A stretch of 64,000 nt of DNA from Diphasiastrum complanatum (GCA_029204225.1 CM055092.1:18965222-19029221), one strand, 5' to 3'. Positions 47,571 through 60,354 are shown, numbered from the stretch's first letter. Numbers and translations are program-made. Notes: generated from the letters alone by a model not told the origin.

Positions 47571-49016
47571 ATGGAAGATGATAGAGTTGATATTCCGCTC
47601 AGTCCACCCGTTGTTCTTCCATCACCACCACCCAGCCCTGCGCTTAGTCCTACCCATAATCCGCCTACAGTGGCTGCTCATTCGCTTGCTGGTACTTCCC
47701 CTTTTGTGAAAGCTCGCATGGATAGTGTGGAAAAGACCATCGCAGAGATGCGAGCAATGATGGTAGCTGGTGGTTATGCGTATTCTTCGCAGAAACACTC
47801 CCCAACGCAATACTGATATCGCGGATCAGTGGTTGCATAAGTGGGAAGAGTATTTTGATCTGAAGCGGTCCCCAACTGATGAGGGTTGGCGGGTCCGCAA
47901 AGCTGCTTACCATTTCACTGATTTTGCTGACAGGTGGTGGCGCAAATTGTTGAAGTCTAATTAGGCTCCATCCACCTAGCTTGAGTTTAAGCGAGCTTTC
48001 AGAGCTCAGTTTATTCCTCCACATGAGCATGTGCGTGCGACGGATGCTTGGCTTTTGCATCGTCAAAGGCTATACATGGTTTAGGAATATGCTGATAGGT
48101 ATCGTGAGACGCTTATCAAGATTCCAGAAGAGATTCCCGAGTGGCTAGTAGTCCACAAGTTCATATTTGGCCTTCGTGAAGAGTTGAGGCCTTCAGTGCT
48201 TAATGAAGGGTGCAAGACCTTAGAAGAGGCAGTTGCTACAGCTCTCAACTTTGATGGTAATGTGCGCACCAAGGCTGAATCTGGAGCGCCAAGCTGGCCT
48301 CAGAGGAAGGGTTCGTGAAAGTCTAGCCAAGCTAGTCAGGAAGGCTTTTCGCAGAAGGATCCTATCCAGATGCAGCAGACTTTGAAGCGCAAGGCGGGAT
48401 CTCCTATGGCTCGTCGTGCTTACGACAGTCTCCCCTTAGTCCTGAGCAAAAAGAAAAGGCCAAGAAAGACGGATTATGCTTTTTCTGTCTTGGCAAGCAT
48501 CTTTTCAAAGACTGTCCTCCACGTACGGGCAAGAAGCTCCATACTATGCAACGTCAAGATGAGGGCAAGGGTGAGGAAATTTTGGATGACTTGTTGGTAA
48601 GTGATGATGAGGACACTCGTCGTGTCATGACTATTTCGGTGCGGAAGCTTGTTCCAGAGGCACCGGTTTGTTATTTGTCCACCAAGGCGCAAGAAGCTTA
48701 TCAGTTTCCAGATAGTGAACTGATACGCATGAGGGGAAAGCTGGAGGGTCATGACGTGCTCATCTTGTTTGACACCGGTTCCTCGCATAAAATTATCAAT
48801 TCTCCCGTGGTGAGGAAGTTTCGCTTGGCTATTGTTCCATCTGATTACCAGTATATTGTTGAGATGCCAGATGGTAAGGGAACAGAGGTTTGGGATGAAA
48901 GAATCTCTCGGGCGTCTTTGTCTATTCAGACGTATACCGAAAAGTTAAATTTTGAAATTACTAAACTAGCTAAGTTTGATATTGTACTTGGTAAGCGGTG
49001 GCATGCAAGTAAGTAG
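47571..49016 (+). pseudogene. Gypsy gag and protease
   Basis: Gag starts MEDDRVDIPLSPPVVLPSPP at 47571. After a frame change near 47800 it continues ADQWLHKWEEYFDLKRSPTD and AYHFTDFADRWWRKLLKSN, with TAG stops near 47962, 47977 and 48082 and a TGA near 48317. The zinc knuckle is CFFCLGKHLFKDC (48477-48515). Protease follows in the frame open to 49016: VLILFDTGSSHKIINSPVV with the catalytic DTG, ending FDIVLGKRWHASK, TAG. Confidence 0.88.
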
Positions 49017-49189
49017 CCCGCTATAGATTTTAAGTCACATGTGTATAAGTTCGGGCATGAGGGTATGTCTCATGTCTTAAAGGGGGAGAGACCATCTGTT
49101 GAGGGTGGAATATAGAGAATGGAGATTCAGTATTTGTGGTTGTGTTATGTGAATGTTGATTCCAGTTTTGATTCTTATGTTGATAATAA

Positions 49190-49668
49190 TCAGATAAGCC
49201 AGTCCTCAAGATTGTGGATACCCAGAAACCTTTTGACCTAGAGACGGATGCAAGTGGCATTGTCGTAGGTGCAGTGTTGAGCCAAGAGGGTAGACCAATA
49301 GCCTTTGAGAGTAAGAAGTTGACACCAGCTCAACAGAGATATCCTACACACGAGCAAGAGCTGTATGTGATTATACAAACGCTCAAGGTGTGAAGACATT
49401 ATTTATATGGCGCCGAGTTTTATGTGTACATAGATCATCATACTTTAAAGTATTTTTGCACTCAGCCAGATTTGAAAGGCTGCCAAGCTCGGTGGGCCGA
49501 GCTGATGCAGGAATTTCACTTGGAAATTCGCTTCCGAAGAGGGAAGGAAAATGTGGTCGCTGATGCACTATCTCGTATACTGCATCAGATGAGCTTTACT
49601 ATGATTGACAGTGGTCTCATGGAGGAGATTAAGAAGGCTCAAGAAAAGGACCCGCATTGTCAGTGTTA
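49190..49668 (+). pseudogene. Gypsy RNase H, RT deleted
   Basis: Begins FDLETDASGIVVGAVLSQEG and RPIAFESKKLTPAQQRYPTH, then a TGA at LKV(W)RHYLYG, then YVYIDHHTLKYFCTQPDLKG and NVVADALSRILHQM. It breaks off at KKAQEKDPHCQC, where a partial LTR begins. The RT domain between protease and RNase H is absent. Confidence 0.88.
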
Positions 49669-49866
49669 CCCTATGAGTCACTCAGTATTCACAGGTCACA
49701 GGGGCCAGGCATGCCAAGTGGACTGATCACCCATAGCTGGATGCCATGTGCCAGTTGACGGGAATAGCAGGTAGATGGACTCAAGGAGGGGGTGCCTATG
49801 GTTGGGAGGTTCATTCTACACACCGGCTTCTAGGATTCACGAGCATGGAGAGACTGGCTTGTGACA
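49665..49866 (+). repeat. Partial 3' LTR of the gypsy element
   Basis: Matches 46560-46756 with a few substitutions and small indels (GGTAGGACTC against GGTAGATGGACTC). Its first approximately 275 bp, the polypurine tract and integrase were removed by one deletion. Confidence 0.88.
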
Positions 49867-50136
49867 TCATAGTACCCACGGTTCTCAGAACCGTGGGGTG
49901 AACCATACCACGGTTCATGAACCGTGGTACGATTCATCATAATTAATTTATTAATAAAATAATTAATTAATGTTTTGACCTCATTTGAGTAAAAATGAAC
50001 TTTAAAAAATATATAATTAATTAATTAATTATATATTAATCGGTTCACCACGGTTCTGGCCAAAAAATTTTGAGAACCGTATGGTTCTCAGAGCCGTGGT
50101 GAACCGTACACGGTTCATTAATTCTATACTCCATAG

Positions 50137-50599
50137 CTACTCACTGAGATGTGTTCCTCTTGTAAACACCATATTCTAAATAAATCCGTTTCTTTTTCAT
50201 CTAAAGGGCTGTTCAAGTAAGCATGAATGGACCCGAAGCCTATGGCCAAGACCAAAACCTTTTGGCAATGCCACAAGGTCACAACAGCAATGGAGGTATT
50301 TAGTCGCTACTAGTGTAGACAGGGGTCCCTTGTAGGAAAACTATGACTTTGCAATGAGAAAGGCACATTAAGGTTACAAGGTCGAATTCAATATTTGCAG
50401 AAGTAAAAAAGTTCGAATCATCCAAAGGTTGAGGTCCAAAAAATTGCCAAATTATGAAAGCTCGCAATGTGCAGTCACGTGATGCCGCAAAATAATGAAT
50501 GCAGAAGCGATGAATTCAACCAAAAAGAATGCAAGTGATGAGATCTGAACCGAGGAAAGATTATTTGCACAAACACACAAGATAAAAGACTAGTCATAC
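50137..50599. other. No gene recognised
   Basis: Sequence right of element 7, presumably continuing the old gypsy flank or host DNA. Confidence 0.35.
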
Positions 50600-50679
50600 C
50601 TTGTTTCTGGAGAAGTGTTCGCATTCTTCCTATCCTGCTTCAGCCCGATTGCTGCTTGCTCATCTAGCCTCTCTTGCCG
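50600..50679 (-). CDS. Candidate host exon
   Basis: An 80-nt minus-strand segment between a T-rich acceptor (TTTGTTGGGTTAG) and a good donor (AACAAG/GTATGA). One frame is open: RQERLDEQAAIGLKQDRKNA then NTSPET. The other two frames contain stops. Upstream on the same strand is a (GA)n-rich stretch at 50882-50920, common in plant 5' UTRs, and short ATG frames such as MATITQAACECR. No partner exon could be joined with certainty. Confidence 0.35.
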
Positions 50680-50981
50680 CTAACCCAACAAAAAAGAAAA
50701 ACAACAAAAACAAAGAGCTAGGTAGCCACAGAAAGCTCTGTGGGTGGTTCAGAGTCTTAAATGAAGCCCCAAAATTCCTTCCGTTTTTCTGCATCAGGAC
50801 CCTCTATCTGCAAATCCGAGCTGAACCCATCATCTACATTCACAAGCTGCCTGCGTGATTGTTGCCATCCCTGCCTTACAATTCAGAGATCTCTCTCCCT
50901 CTCCCTCTCTCTCTCTCTCTTTTTTAATTCGACATAGTCTTCGAACTTAGTGACTTTACACCCGCCCATTTGGATGCCAGC

Positions 50982-51060
50982 CACGTGTCAGATCTGCCAC
51001 TTGGAAATCTCCGATTTGTTGAATCAAAAGTACGTGGCAGAATGTGAACGCTCTATATAA
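50982..51060 (+). promoter_or_regulatory. Promoter-like segment: two ACGT elements and a TATA box
   Basis: GCCACGTGTC (G-box core 50982-50987) and ACGTGGC (51032-51038), both ABRE-like, lie upstream of CTATATAA (51053-51060) on the plus strand. The G-box is also about 60 bp upstream of the (GA)n leader on the minus strand, so it could serve either direction. No downstream plus-strand gene was recognised. Confidence 0.35.
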
Positions 51061-52656
51061 TATCCAACGGTGGAGACTTTAAAATCTTAGCGTGCCACTG
51101 AGATAGGGGACCCTCCTTGCACGCATGTTGACGTGTTTATTTGGATATAGTGAAATAAACTAAAATATATAAAATATTTACCAAACATAGAGGAAGGTAA
51201 GCCCTACCCAAGGGTTCCAACTTTGTGAGGGAGTAAAGTTTTGTGGCAAGGGGTTTGACATTTTTAAGGGGCCTCAAGGCCTTGCCCTTGACTTGTTGGG
51301 AGGGCTTTGCAGGACCACTCCACTCGAGCTTTTACTCGACATTATTAAATGCAAGCAAAAAAATTGGTAGCTCTTTCTTGGATGCGTGCTTGTCTATCAA
51401 TTGGTTTATGTTCCAAAGCCCTAGGGTTTGATGAGCACGATGCCCTGTATGTTCCAAAGCACTGGGGCTCTATGGACATAATGTCATTCATGCTTCAAAG
51501 CCAATGAACTTTTGGTGCCATCTAATGAGCCAAAAAAGATTTGACAAGGTCTTTAGGAGTCCTTAGCGGTTGACCTATTATGGTGAAGGCACTTCCTTTA
51601 TTTAGAAGGCTACTGTATTTCTCACGTGTGGATCTGAATATAGCATAAAATGAGCATTCTACACACAAAATTGCAAGATATCATCAAGATAGTGCACCAA
51701 TGGATAGATGAACCCAAGAGAACTCATGTATAAGCATATATAGTAGATCCATGACTTATTAGTGAGTTTGGTTTCCCTCCATAACAAACACCCTAGTATT
51801 AATGTGGACTAGATTCAATGTCTCCAACATTCAAATTTTTCCAAATGTCGTTGGGTCCTTGTTGGCTGACTAGCACCTCTAACCTCAAAGGTTGCCTTTT
51901 AATCTCCTTGATCATGACAATAATGTTTAGCCATGCCCTTGCAAAGACGAGACAATGTGTTCAATGAAGTTTGTGAAAAAGTCCAATTTTTTAAAAATCA
52001 CAAGACTTTAACTAATAGATATAAGGTGCTTTCAAATTTTCATGTCAAGCATGCATGAAAATAAAAGTCATGTTTCAAAAGTGACTTTCAAGAATAGGTG
52101 TAGAATGTCTACCAAGAATGTAATAAACTTAGAAATTTTAAAAAAAGGGTCTTCTTGACTTTTGAAACTAAGTGAACTTGCATGAAAAGTGCACTAAATT
52201 GAAAAACCAATAGCCACTAATGAAAATTTTGTATTATTGACCATAATTGCAACCCTCCTCTTCTATCATTAGTAGATCCAAGTCTAAGGACTTTGTCCTA
52301 ATTAATTGTATCCCTAATTAGGTCTCCTCTAGGGACTTAAATTCCAAGAAATCAAGCTGAGGTGTCACATTTGGTCTTGGCATTTCTCCAAGACAACATG
52401 GAGATCGTGGTTCCTCTCCGTTTTTTAAGATAAGTATCCAAACGATCTCAACTACAAGAGTGTATTTTATTATCTTCATGGGACACAAGCATATGATATA
52501 ATTAATGGCTAAAGCCCTACAAGCAATAGCAGTTGTCATTGTCAAAACAATTGCACAGTGCAGTAGCTAGCTGGTATAGGTGACTAGCTATATGTGGTAC
52601 ATGTTAGCAGGTCAGTCGACAATTTGTCGATTCAAGTCCAATTCGTTTAGGCTGGA
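51061..52656. other. No gene recognised
   Basis: AT-rich sequence with no frame longer than about 75 codons and no diagnostic motif. Confidence 0.35.
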
Positions 52657-52709
52657 GTTGAGGATGGCAGGGGTTCGAATGTTTGATTCAAACCCTTGTC
52701 ATCCTCAAC
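52657..52709. repeat. 23-bp imperfect hairpin, 7-nt loop
   Basis: GTTGAGGATGGCAGGGGTTC plus GAA pairs with TTCAAACCCTTGTCATCCTC plus AAC: 20 Watson-Crick pairs, two G:U and one mismatch. The loop is TGTTTGA. Confidence 0.75.
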
Positions 52710-53654
52710 TACCAACCACCAATATCATTCTCTAATTAGACACTGAAGTTGAAATCCTCATAAGGTTCTAAACTAGAAAGAGCCTCATTCATTATTGTAG
52801 GACTAGCTCTCTCCATTTTATGTCCTTCATAGATTTCATAGTCATCTAACTTGGAAATCACTATCAACTTGTTATTCACCTTCTAATTTGTAAAATGGTA
52901 ATTCTATTAGGAATGTTAAAAACTAGTTAACGTCGATAAATAGAATTGTCATAAGATAAACATTCTTTATTTGAGCGATATCTTTCATTAATAGGAAATG
53001 GAATACCCACTATTTTTGATAGGCCTTGGTTGAAAATGTCTCATTTTATTTGCAGTCAAACGGTCGTGGAATCAAAAATTTTACTTGTGCAAATGTTTCT
53101 TCTATCATTTTTAAACATACTTCTCTGCTAACACTAGAAAAATCTTAGAAGTTGATAATTTTAGTTTCTTTTGAATTCCTTGTCCTAAGCAGACCATACT
53201 TTATAGGAAGGTCCACATGAAAATGATAAAGCTTAGGCATCAATAAGAAAAAGTAAACAACACATTGACACTAACAAACCAATTTCAAAATGTAAAATAA
53301 GATCAAACTCGTCTAAATATATGGATATGACATATTTAGAGATGGCGACAAACAATCTTTGGAGATGGAGATAGCGGCAAGCAAAATTTATATCTTTGGA
53401 GATAGGAGCAGCCATATCATTCAAGTGTTGCTACTTTTGTGAATTTGTAAAGTGGTATATGTAATTGTTGATTTTTGAATGTTTTCAAATCTTGAGAGAG
53501 AAACATTTCAACGTTTCAATAGCTGTATTTAATTGTGGCTAAGCATCGGTTACTTTTGATGTGATTACAGTATTTGCGATGATTTGCATTGAAAATAGGC
53601 GGGCATATGCCTGAAAAAATTTTGAAAATAGTATTTTAATAACTTTTTGTTATT

Positions 53655-53825
53655 TTTTGTCTCCTACATGGTATTCCGTAAAGGGCCTTTTTGGGCTCAT
53701 ATATTCTCTAGTAGATTGTTTAAAAAATGGTGAGCTTTTTGTTTTTTGTTCTACTTAATCTACTAGAGAAAATATGAGCCCGCGCTTGTTAAGGAATACC
53801 AAGTAGAACAGAAAACAAGATGCTT
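53655..53825. repeat. Long inverted repeat (foldback, possible MITE)
   Basis: The left arm (TTTTTTGTCTCCTACATGGT.. GGGCTCATATATTCTC.. TAGTAGATT, about 53655-53717) is largely complementary to the right arm (AATCTACTAGAGAAAATATG.. GGAATACCAAGTAGAACAG, about 53757-53820). The spacer is about 40 bp and T-rich. No coding content; a target duplication was not found. Confidence 0.7.
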
Positions 53826-56185
53826 GCTTACATGTAGCAAAGAAGTATTTAGAAATGATCTTAAACTTGGTTAAGGCAAGCACAATCTTGTATAAGTATG
53901 CATATGAAAGCCTATGGTTGTGGTAAGTGTATATCAAAGACACAGAAGCACCACCATCATTGGGTGTATAAAAAACAAGCTTCGAGTGCCATCGTGGAAG
54001 TTTCAACCTTCTAGTCTCTCATACACCACCATTCTAGTACATCAAGTAGATCTTCTCGAGTTACGAGACCCTAATAATGTCTATATGCTCTGTATTTCTT
54101 ACACCACATTAAACAAGTTATTGTCTCGTTATCCACCTAGTTTACCATAACTTAAAGGGGAGTAGGAGAACTGTAACAAATATATTAGATTTGTCCCCAC
54201 TCTTTAGACCACTTGCCATCAAAGGATCTACAACACATGCACTCTGTGACCATATGTACCAATGTATCTACAAAGATTTATCAAGGAGAAAATAAGTGAT
54301 ATAAGACAAGGAGGCTTAGAAGTAGCTTGACTGATTGGAAGTAAGTCTTTGTCATAATCATCATGTCAAACAATTGGACATGTCTACATTGTATGCTACA
54401 TCTCCCAAGTAATGTTAGAAGACTAAGTCTGTGTCTAAACACAAACCATCACATCACATTAGTTAAAACTTCACAAAATTAAAAGTGGGAATATCTATGC
54501 ATCTCAACAACCAAATAGTCAAAGGCAAAAGCATTGAGCCTAGCATTTTGTCAAGGGCACTCATGTGCTAGGATTATTTCCAATACGTTTTGCAAAGTCA
54601 TTGTCACTATGTAGTGCACAACAAAGCAAGCATTAGCTGGACCAATAAATAATTGTGCATGTGAGCGTCTCATTACTCTTTCCATGCTTTTCCAATCTAT
54701 TTGACTTTTTTAGCAACACCTTTGTGTCTTTATTAGAGTAATAATGAGAAGTTTTTTTTTTCTAAACATGTTGTGACGTTTTAAACGCAAGATTACCATT
54801 CACTTTTGTTGCTTTAAGCATGACCTTTAGTTGAAATAAGTTAAAATAGGTTTTCTTTTTCATGTTGAAGTACTTTTCCTAGAAAGATTATCGATTACTT
54901 TCTAGAGTATCTCTCTTTACTAACTCTCCACAAGGATTTGGGATTAGAAATCCCCAAGCAAGAGCATTAAGCTTAGGTAAGTGGGACTTTCTTCTGTGCA
55001 AGTAAACCAAAGAGATGGGATCCAAGATAACCTCTCAAACAAAGCAAGAAATAGATCTTAAAGAGGCATAAACCAAAATAAACAATATTAAAATTAAAAA
55101 AAGTTAGTTTGGCTTAAGATTTTTTGGAATCATATTTGAAAGAGATTAGATTGTGTCTATGCCTCTTGCCTTGTAGCTGGAAAGTAGATGGAATCTCACG
55201 CTGCGTCTCAATGTAGTAAGTCACATACTCTATAGACTTCTAGTTATGGACTTGGCTATTTACATTCGCCACGTCCATTCGCATCTACTTTATCCTTACC
55301 TTTTATGCATAAGCAGGCCCTGGGCCCTCTATTTTATTGTTAACTCACATTTAGACTGTATGGTTGGCCTTGGGCCCTAATCTCTCCACAGTAATGATCC
55401 CATTACGGTTCACACATTTCTTTACCATCATCAATCGAAGATTAAAAAATTGAGCAAAATGTTTCTTCTTGAGGTATTTAAATGAAGAAGAAGGCAAGCC
55501 TCAATTTTCAGTTGGGGACATGCCAACAAGCCTATGGTTATGATGGATTCTAAATTAGCCCAAGAAACAAGTCATATTTCATGACATGGACATATCTTTT
55601 CTTCAAGTCAAAGGTCTTGGTTATGGGTGTGTAATGGTTATTGTCTCTGGCCATATGTATGCATGTATGACCCATCTATAAATACTAGTGCATGTCTCCT
55701 TTATAAATAGTTGTCTCATAGAATATGTGCATATCTTATTGATTGATATGTCCATATTTATAAGATGCCTATATCTCAATTCATTTGTATGTATACCTTA
55801 TCTGTGGATTAATGCCTCTCAACTAAAAGCCAATGTTAGATGTAATAATATACTGAAGGAATATATGATCTAGCATATCATATACCTAACATACATTTAA
55901 TATAGATGAAATTTTTGCATGAGCAACGAAGCATTAATGTAGATGAGAGACGAAAGCTTAGGTGGAGATGATGAAGCTAATAACAAACTTGTAGTTATTG
56001 TCAAAAAGTGTACATTGATAAAGAAATTGAGCATAACTTTTCAAACTTTTGATATAGGTCATTTATTCTAGGCCTTCAGATTGGAATTTTCATTCCCACA
56101 AGCTATAGAGATCGAGATGCAATATGCAAGCAAAAATATTGTTGGTAAGAGGATGGTGTAATCTACTATAATGAAAATCTTAGTG
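53826..56185. other. No gene recognised
   Basis: AT-rich sequence with short frames only. Confidence 0.35.
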
Positions 56186-56310
56186 TTCCCGGATAGCGGG
56201 CAGCGCTCACGTCGTGACAGGCAGCGAGAGCGCTACCCAAGACCCTTTTTTTTTTAAATTTTCCTTCACGTTTGTTTTTTCGAGCAGCGGTCGCGCTACA
56301 CCAAGGGCAG
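56186..56310. repeat. GC-rich segment with inverted GCAGCG/CGCTGC-like sites
   Basis: GGGCAGCGCTCACG, GGCAGCGAGAGCGCTACCC and GAGCAGCGGTCGCGCTAC form loose inverted arrays in AT-rich surroundings, similar in style to the motif-array elements. Ends and an 8-bp duplication could not be found. Confidence 0.35.
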
Positions 56311-56791
56311 CTTGACCCTGCTCAAAAAAGACTTCCCATTTTTTAAATTTTTAACCCTCCCCTTTGCCCACCCACCCAAAACCATGCCTTGCCTGCCCAA
56401 AACACCTGCCCGCCCACACACTTGTGGGCTCACATCGCTAGTCAAATCATAAAAACCATATCATGATCTATAAAGTGCCCTAGAAGGTAGATCTTCAATG
56501 TATCCACTTACATAATCCATTTACAATTTGCTGAGTATGTTAGCAAAGCCTTCCTCCCAAAACAATAACAAAAACAAATCCCTAAGGTTGAACCAAAATG
56601 CACAAAAGGATACAATTCAATGAGAAATACAATACAAAAATACTCAATAACTCAACTTATAATGATCCAAATAATGACTTGTTCCAAAAACCTAACCTAT
56701 CACAAATCCAAAAAATGTGTTTGACAAAAAAAGATTGTCAAAATGAAAAACTGACCATCATAAACAAGAATGGAGCCAAAACAACATTACG

Positions 56792-56795
<4 letters not shown>

Positions 56796-56851
<56 letters not shown>

Positions 56852-57436
56852 GCACGCCTCTCCTTCTCTCTCTTGCCCTTTTATACTTTTTTCTCTTTCT
56901 AAAACCTTTTCTTTCTATGAATTTCTAGTCACATGTTCTCTCTAAAAAAATTTAAAATCACATGTTCTCTCTCTAAATATTTCTGAAGTCACATGTCATT
57001 TTCAATCATTTCAAATGCCCTTCATATAAACTTTAGGGCAAACGTGGCCCAATCAAATGGCAAAAAACTTGTTTTCTTCATCACTACTAACATTCTCTCT
57101 GTCTCTCTCTCTCTCAACTCACATTATTGCTATTTTTCATGTGAACCCTACAAAACCCTAAAAGATAAGAAAGAGGGCTTCTCTCTATCCTTATGCACAC
57201 TTATCATTCTCTTGCCCTTTTATAGATTTTTCTCTTTCTAAAAACTTCTCTTTTAATGAATTTCTAAAGTCACATGTTCTCTCTCTAGAAATTTCTGAGT
57301 GCACATGTCATTTTCAAGCATTTCAAATGCACTTCAAATGCCCTTCAGATAAGTTTTAGAGCAAATGTGGACCAATGAAAATAAACAAATTCCGTTTTGT
57401 CTATCATTGCCCACATTCTCTCTCTCTCTCTCTCTA
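56796..57436. repeat. (CT)n run and approximately 340-bp tandem duplication
   Basis: (CT)n at 56796-56848. The following segment (CTTGCCCTTTTATA.. TCACATGTTCTCTCT.. CATTTCAAATGCCCTTCA) recurs: copy 1 about 56848-57116, copy 2 about 57189-57436, with moderate divergence. No LINE 3' UTR precedes this run. Confidence 0.75.
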
Positions 57437-58871
57437 AAAACACCATGCACAAACAATAGCCCCATTGTACATAGATCTATGATACCTAAAAACATTACAA
57501 CCACTTGCCTCTCCAAATAGTTTGTGCTCTCCAAAGTCACTAGGAATTTTTGAAACAAAAATCAATAAATTTTTGTCACCAACACAACTAGATTTCATGT
57601 GTGTATAATGGCTCTTTAGAAATGTAGTTAGTTTGTAACATGAACTAATTTCATCAGCAGATTATGATTCAAAAGACTTCATAAGGAAACATAAGAGGGA
57701 TCATGGCTCATAGAAAATGAAATGTGGCCCATAAAAACATTCCAAGGTTTATCCATTGTCATTCATGCTTGTGATGTATTTCCTAGTGAAGTTTCTTACC
57801 AAGTTCACTTGTCATTGATTTAGTGCTCTGCGTGATTGCCTTTGCATGGCTTTATGGCCATTTTACCTTGCAAAAAGGTTGCAAAAAATACACTACTCAA
57901 CATGTAGGGAGTGAATATCAACAGTAAATAACAAAAAATAGATGGTGGCTGGGTTTAAGTGACCAAATTGTCCAAATCCAAGGCCCAAGTAGCCAGTCCT
58001 CAGCACAGGGAGACAGTGAGATAGTAATTTGATACACATAAGTTTGTAAAGTTTAAACTCGGCATGTTCGCATTTCAGCCTCATGATTCTATGCTGCATC
58101 AGCACCTGATTAGAATGTTCTAGAAAGCCTGAATACATATCTACTGTCTTACAAAAAGAACATTTGTACTTCAAATTGATGAGCTCTGAATTTCAGACCA
58201 AAAATTTCTGCCATGAAATTGTAGGAAGGGTAAGTAAAGAAATGTCATTGAATGTTTCCGGACTGCATAGATTAAAAAAAAGTATCCTGCTGCATCTAAA
58301 AAACAATGAACATAAATAGATTATGGAATAAAATTGTACGAGGGGTACTGCCATTGGATATTTCACATAGACTGCACAAATATAAATATTCTACTCCAAT
58401 AAAAAAACACCAGGAGGAAAATTTGGTTTCAATATTTGAAAAGACTGTCTGCAATCACAAGAGGGAAATGAACAAAAGTTACCTCAACCACTGAAAGAAA
58501 TGGAAATTTAGATAATAACTAAGTTGGCTTGTGAGTGTCATTTTGTGCTATATACAAACTTCAAAGCTTGATAAGTCAAGCAAGTTGCCAAAATTTCACC
58601 TTGGCTTCATCTACCAAACAACGCTGGACTCATCAGTGAGAGAAATTGTGCCCTTTGTATTTAAAGATCATAACTCTTTCAAATCATCTGATTTTTCCTT
58701 AATTGACTAACCATGAGGCAACTATGGCACAACTTTGTCAATTCATATCAGGCAAGGCCTCTACTAGTACTTTCACATGAATTTTACTAGCATGTAAACA
58801 TCCTTCCAACAGCAAACTTAAAGCCTAAGAAAATTCCTCTTTTAATTTACAGATGATTATTTCGTTTCAAG
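57437..58871. other. No gene recognised
   Basis: Probably intergenic, including the 3' flank or 3' UTR of the host gene that ends at 58872. Confidence 0.35.
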
Positions 58872-60354
58872 TCATATGAAACGTAGAGTAGACGCTGGAA
58901 AGCCCAAATCACAAACTTCTGCACCTTCAACAAGAGGTGAGTTAAGTGGCTGTCTATTCTTACTCGTATAAGAGTCCTGAAGTACAAATCCTTCCGTTTG
59001 GACAATGAACAATAATAGCACCATCATCTGATCATGTTGGCAGGATATACAAGGAAATTCCACCCAAGTTCTGAGCAAAGAACCATATACGTAATTTTGT
59101 GATCCGACAAGTGATGCTTCAAACATTTTACTTGTAAAATATCAGCTCTAGTGACAAAATTGAACCTGAAAGCAGCAAAAAGTGAAAGCACCTTGGCCAA
59201 GGACTTCAGCTTTATTTGGTGCTTACTCTACATGAGCAATCAATTTACGTTTGTAAGAGTGTGTGTCCGTTGTGAGAGGACTACTACAAGAAAAGTAATA
59301 CCTAGCATAGCTAGGTAACTTCTCAGATTTCAAGAATCCTCTTTGCTCAGATGTACAGTCCTTGCTTGTAACCAAGGTCATGTCTTCAGATCCTTGGACT
59401 CCCTGTCCAAATAATCGAAGTTTAGCAACAGGTGCCTTAAGTTCCATCAAAAACTAATGCAACAATACCTCTACGAAGATCAGACGAACTCAGTAATCAT
59501 GTCCATAGTTCTACACCATCTCAACTCAAACATGAAATGGCAAAGTTGACAACTTGCAATAGGACGTGATTGTAGACACCAGCAGCCAAATGGCTTACAC
59601 GTAGCTGCACCTAAAAGCATCTGTCGCTAGACATTCAAACCTTGTATGACTCATCTCTTTACCTTTGGTTACAAGAAACTCCAAGCAATATAGCACCAAA
59701 TTGTTGCAATTCCTTGTGTCACTTTTTTCACATAACTTCTGAGATTGACTGGCCCTTATACATCATCCTTATAAAAATGAAGCACAAGAATATCTCTAAA
59801 CTCATAGACAGACCTAGGTGTGACCAGCTTTCGTCCACAAGGTAAAGGCCTCATTCATTGCTAGCTATTCATGGAGGAAAATAGCGAAGTAGCAAAAGAG
59901 AACCTAGTAGAACCAAACTGTACGTCTAAGTTCACCTGTTCCAAACCAGAAGAAGATACATTCAGTGGTGCAACCATTGGGAAAGCAACAGAAGCATCAT
60001 CTTGCAGATTGGAAACATCTGTGCTTTTCCTTCGTCTGTTGAATTCGGCTTCCTCTTCTTTCTGCAAAAACCACTTTCGTATCAGATTTTAGTAGTGTGA
60101 GTTCAAAAACAAGAGAGAAAATGTCACCAGGTCTTGTAAATTATTTTCAGAAGATCATGTGAATTTGGAAGCTGGATAGAATAGAAATATTTCAATTCAA
60201 GAAGCTACTCCACAGTAAACGTCACAATCAATTTTGTGAGAAGGGCAAACAAGGTAAAAAAAATCAAAATTCAAGGAGCTCCTCTTAAATGAATTGTGTG
60301 ATAGTGTATGCATTCGAAAGTCAAATTCCACAGAAAGGTACAAAGAAATGCCAT

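Larger units (their letters stand above)
46281..49866 (+). mobile_element. Ty3/gypsy element inserted in the end of a hAT-type element
   Basis: 5' LTR 46281-46756, leader, gag, protease, RNase H and a partial 3' LTR to 49866. RT and integrase are deleted. Flanking five bases are GCATA (46276-46280) and TCATA (49867-49871), identical in four of five. Confidence 0.88.
46277..50128. mobile_element. hAT-type small element 7 (GAACCGTG arrays), split by the gypsy insertion
   Basis: The first four bases CATA lie at 46277-46280, the rest at 49868-50128 (261 bp without the gypsy). The 8-bp duplication CTCCATAG occurs at 46269-46276 and 50129-50136, visible only once the gypsy is removed. Ends CATAGTACCCACGGTTC and ...TTCTATA. 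Left array GGTTCTCAGAACCGTGG and ACGGTTCATGAACCGTGG; right array ACGGTTCT..GAACCGTAC. Core AT-rich. Confidence 0.88.

Noticed and set aside
56186-56460. Ninth member of the motif-array family
   Set aside because: Inverted GC-rich sites are present, but no CATAG-type ends or 8-bp duplication could be found, so it is listed only as a repeat.
57000-57440. LINE tails at the CT-rich runs near 57 kb
   Set aside because: No GTCTT-hairpin 3' UTR precedes them; they are simple repeats within a tandem duplication.
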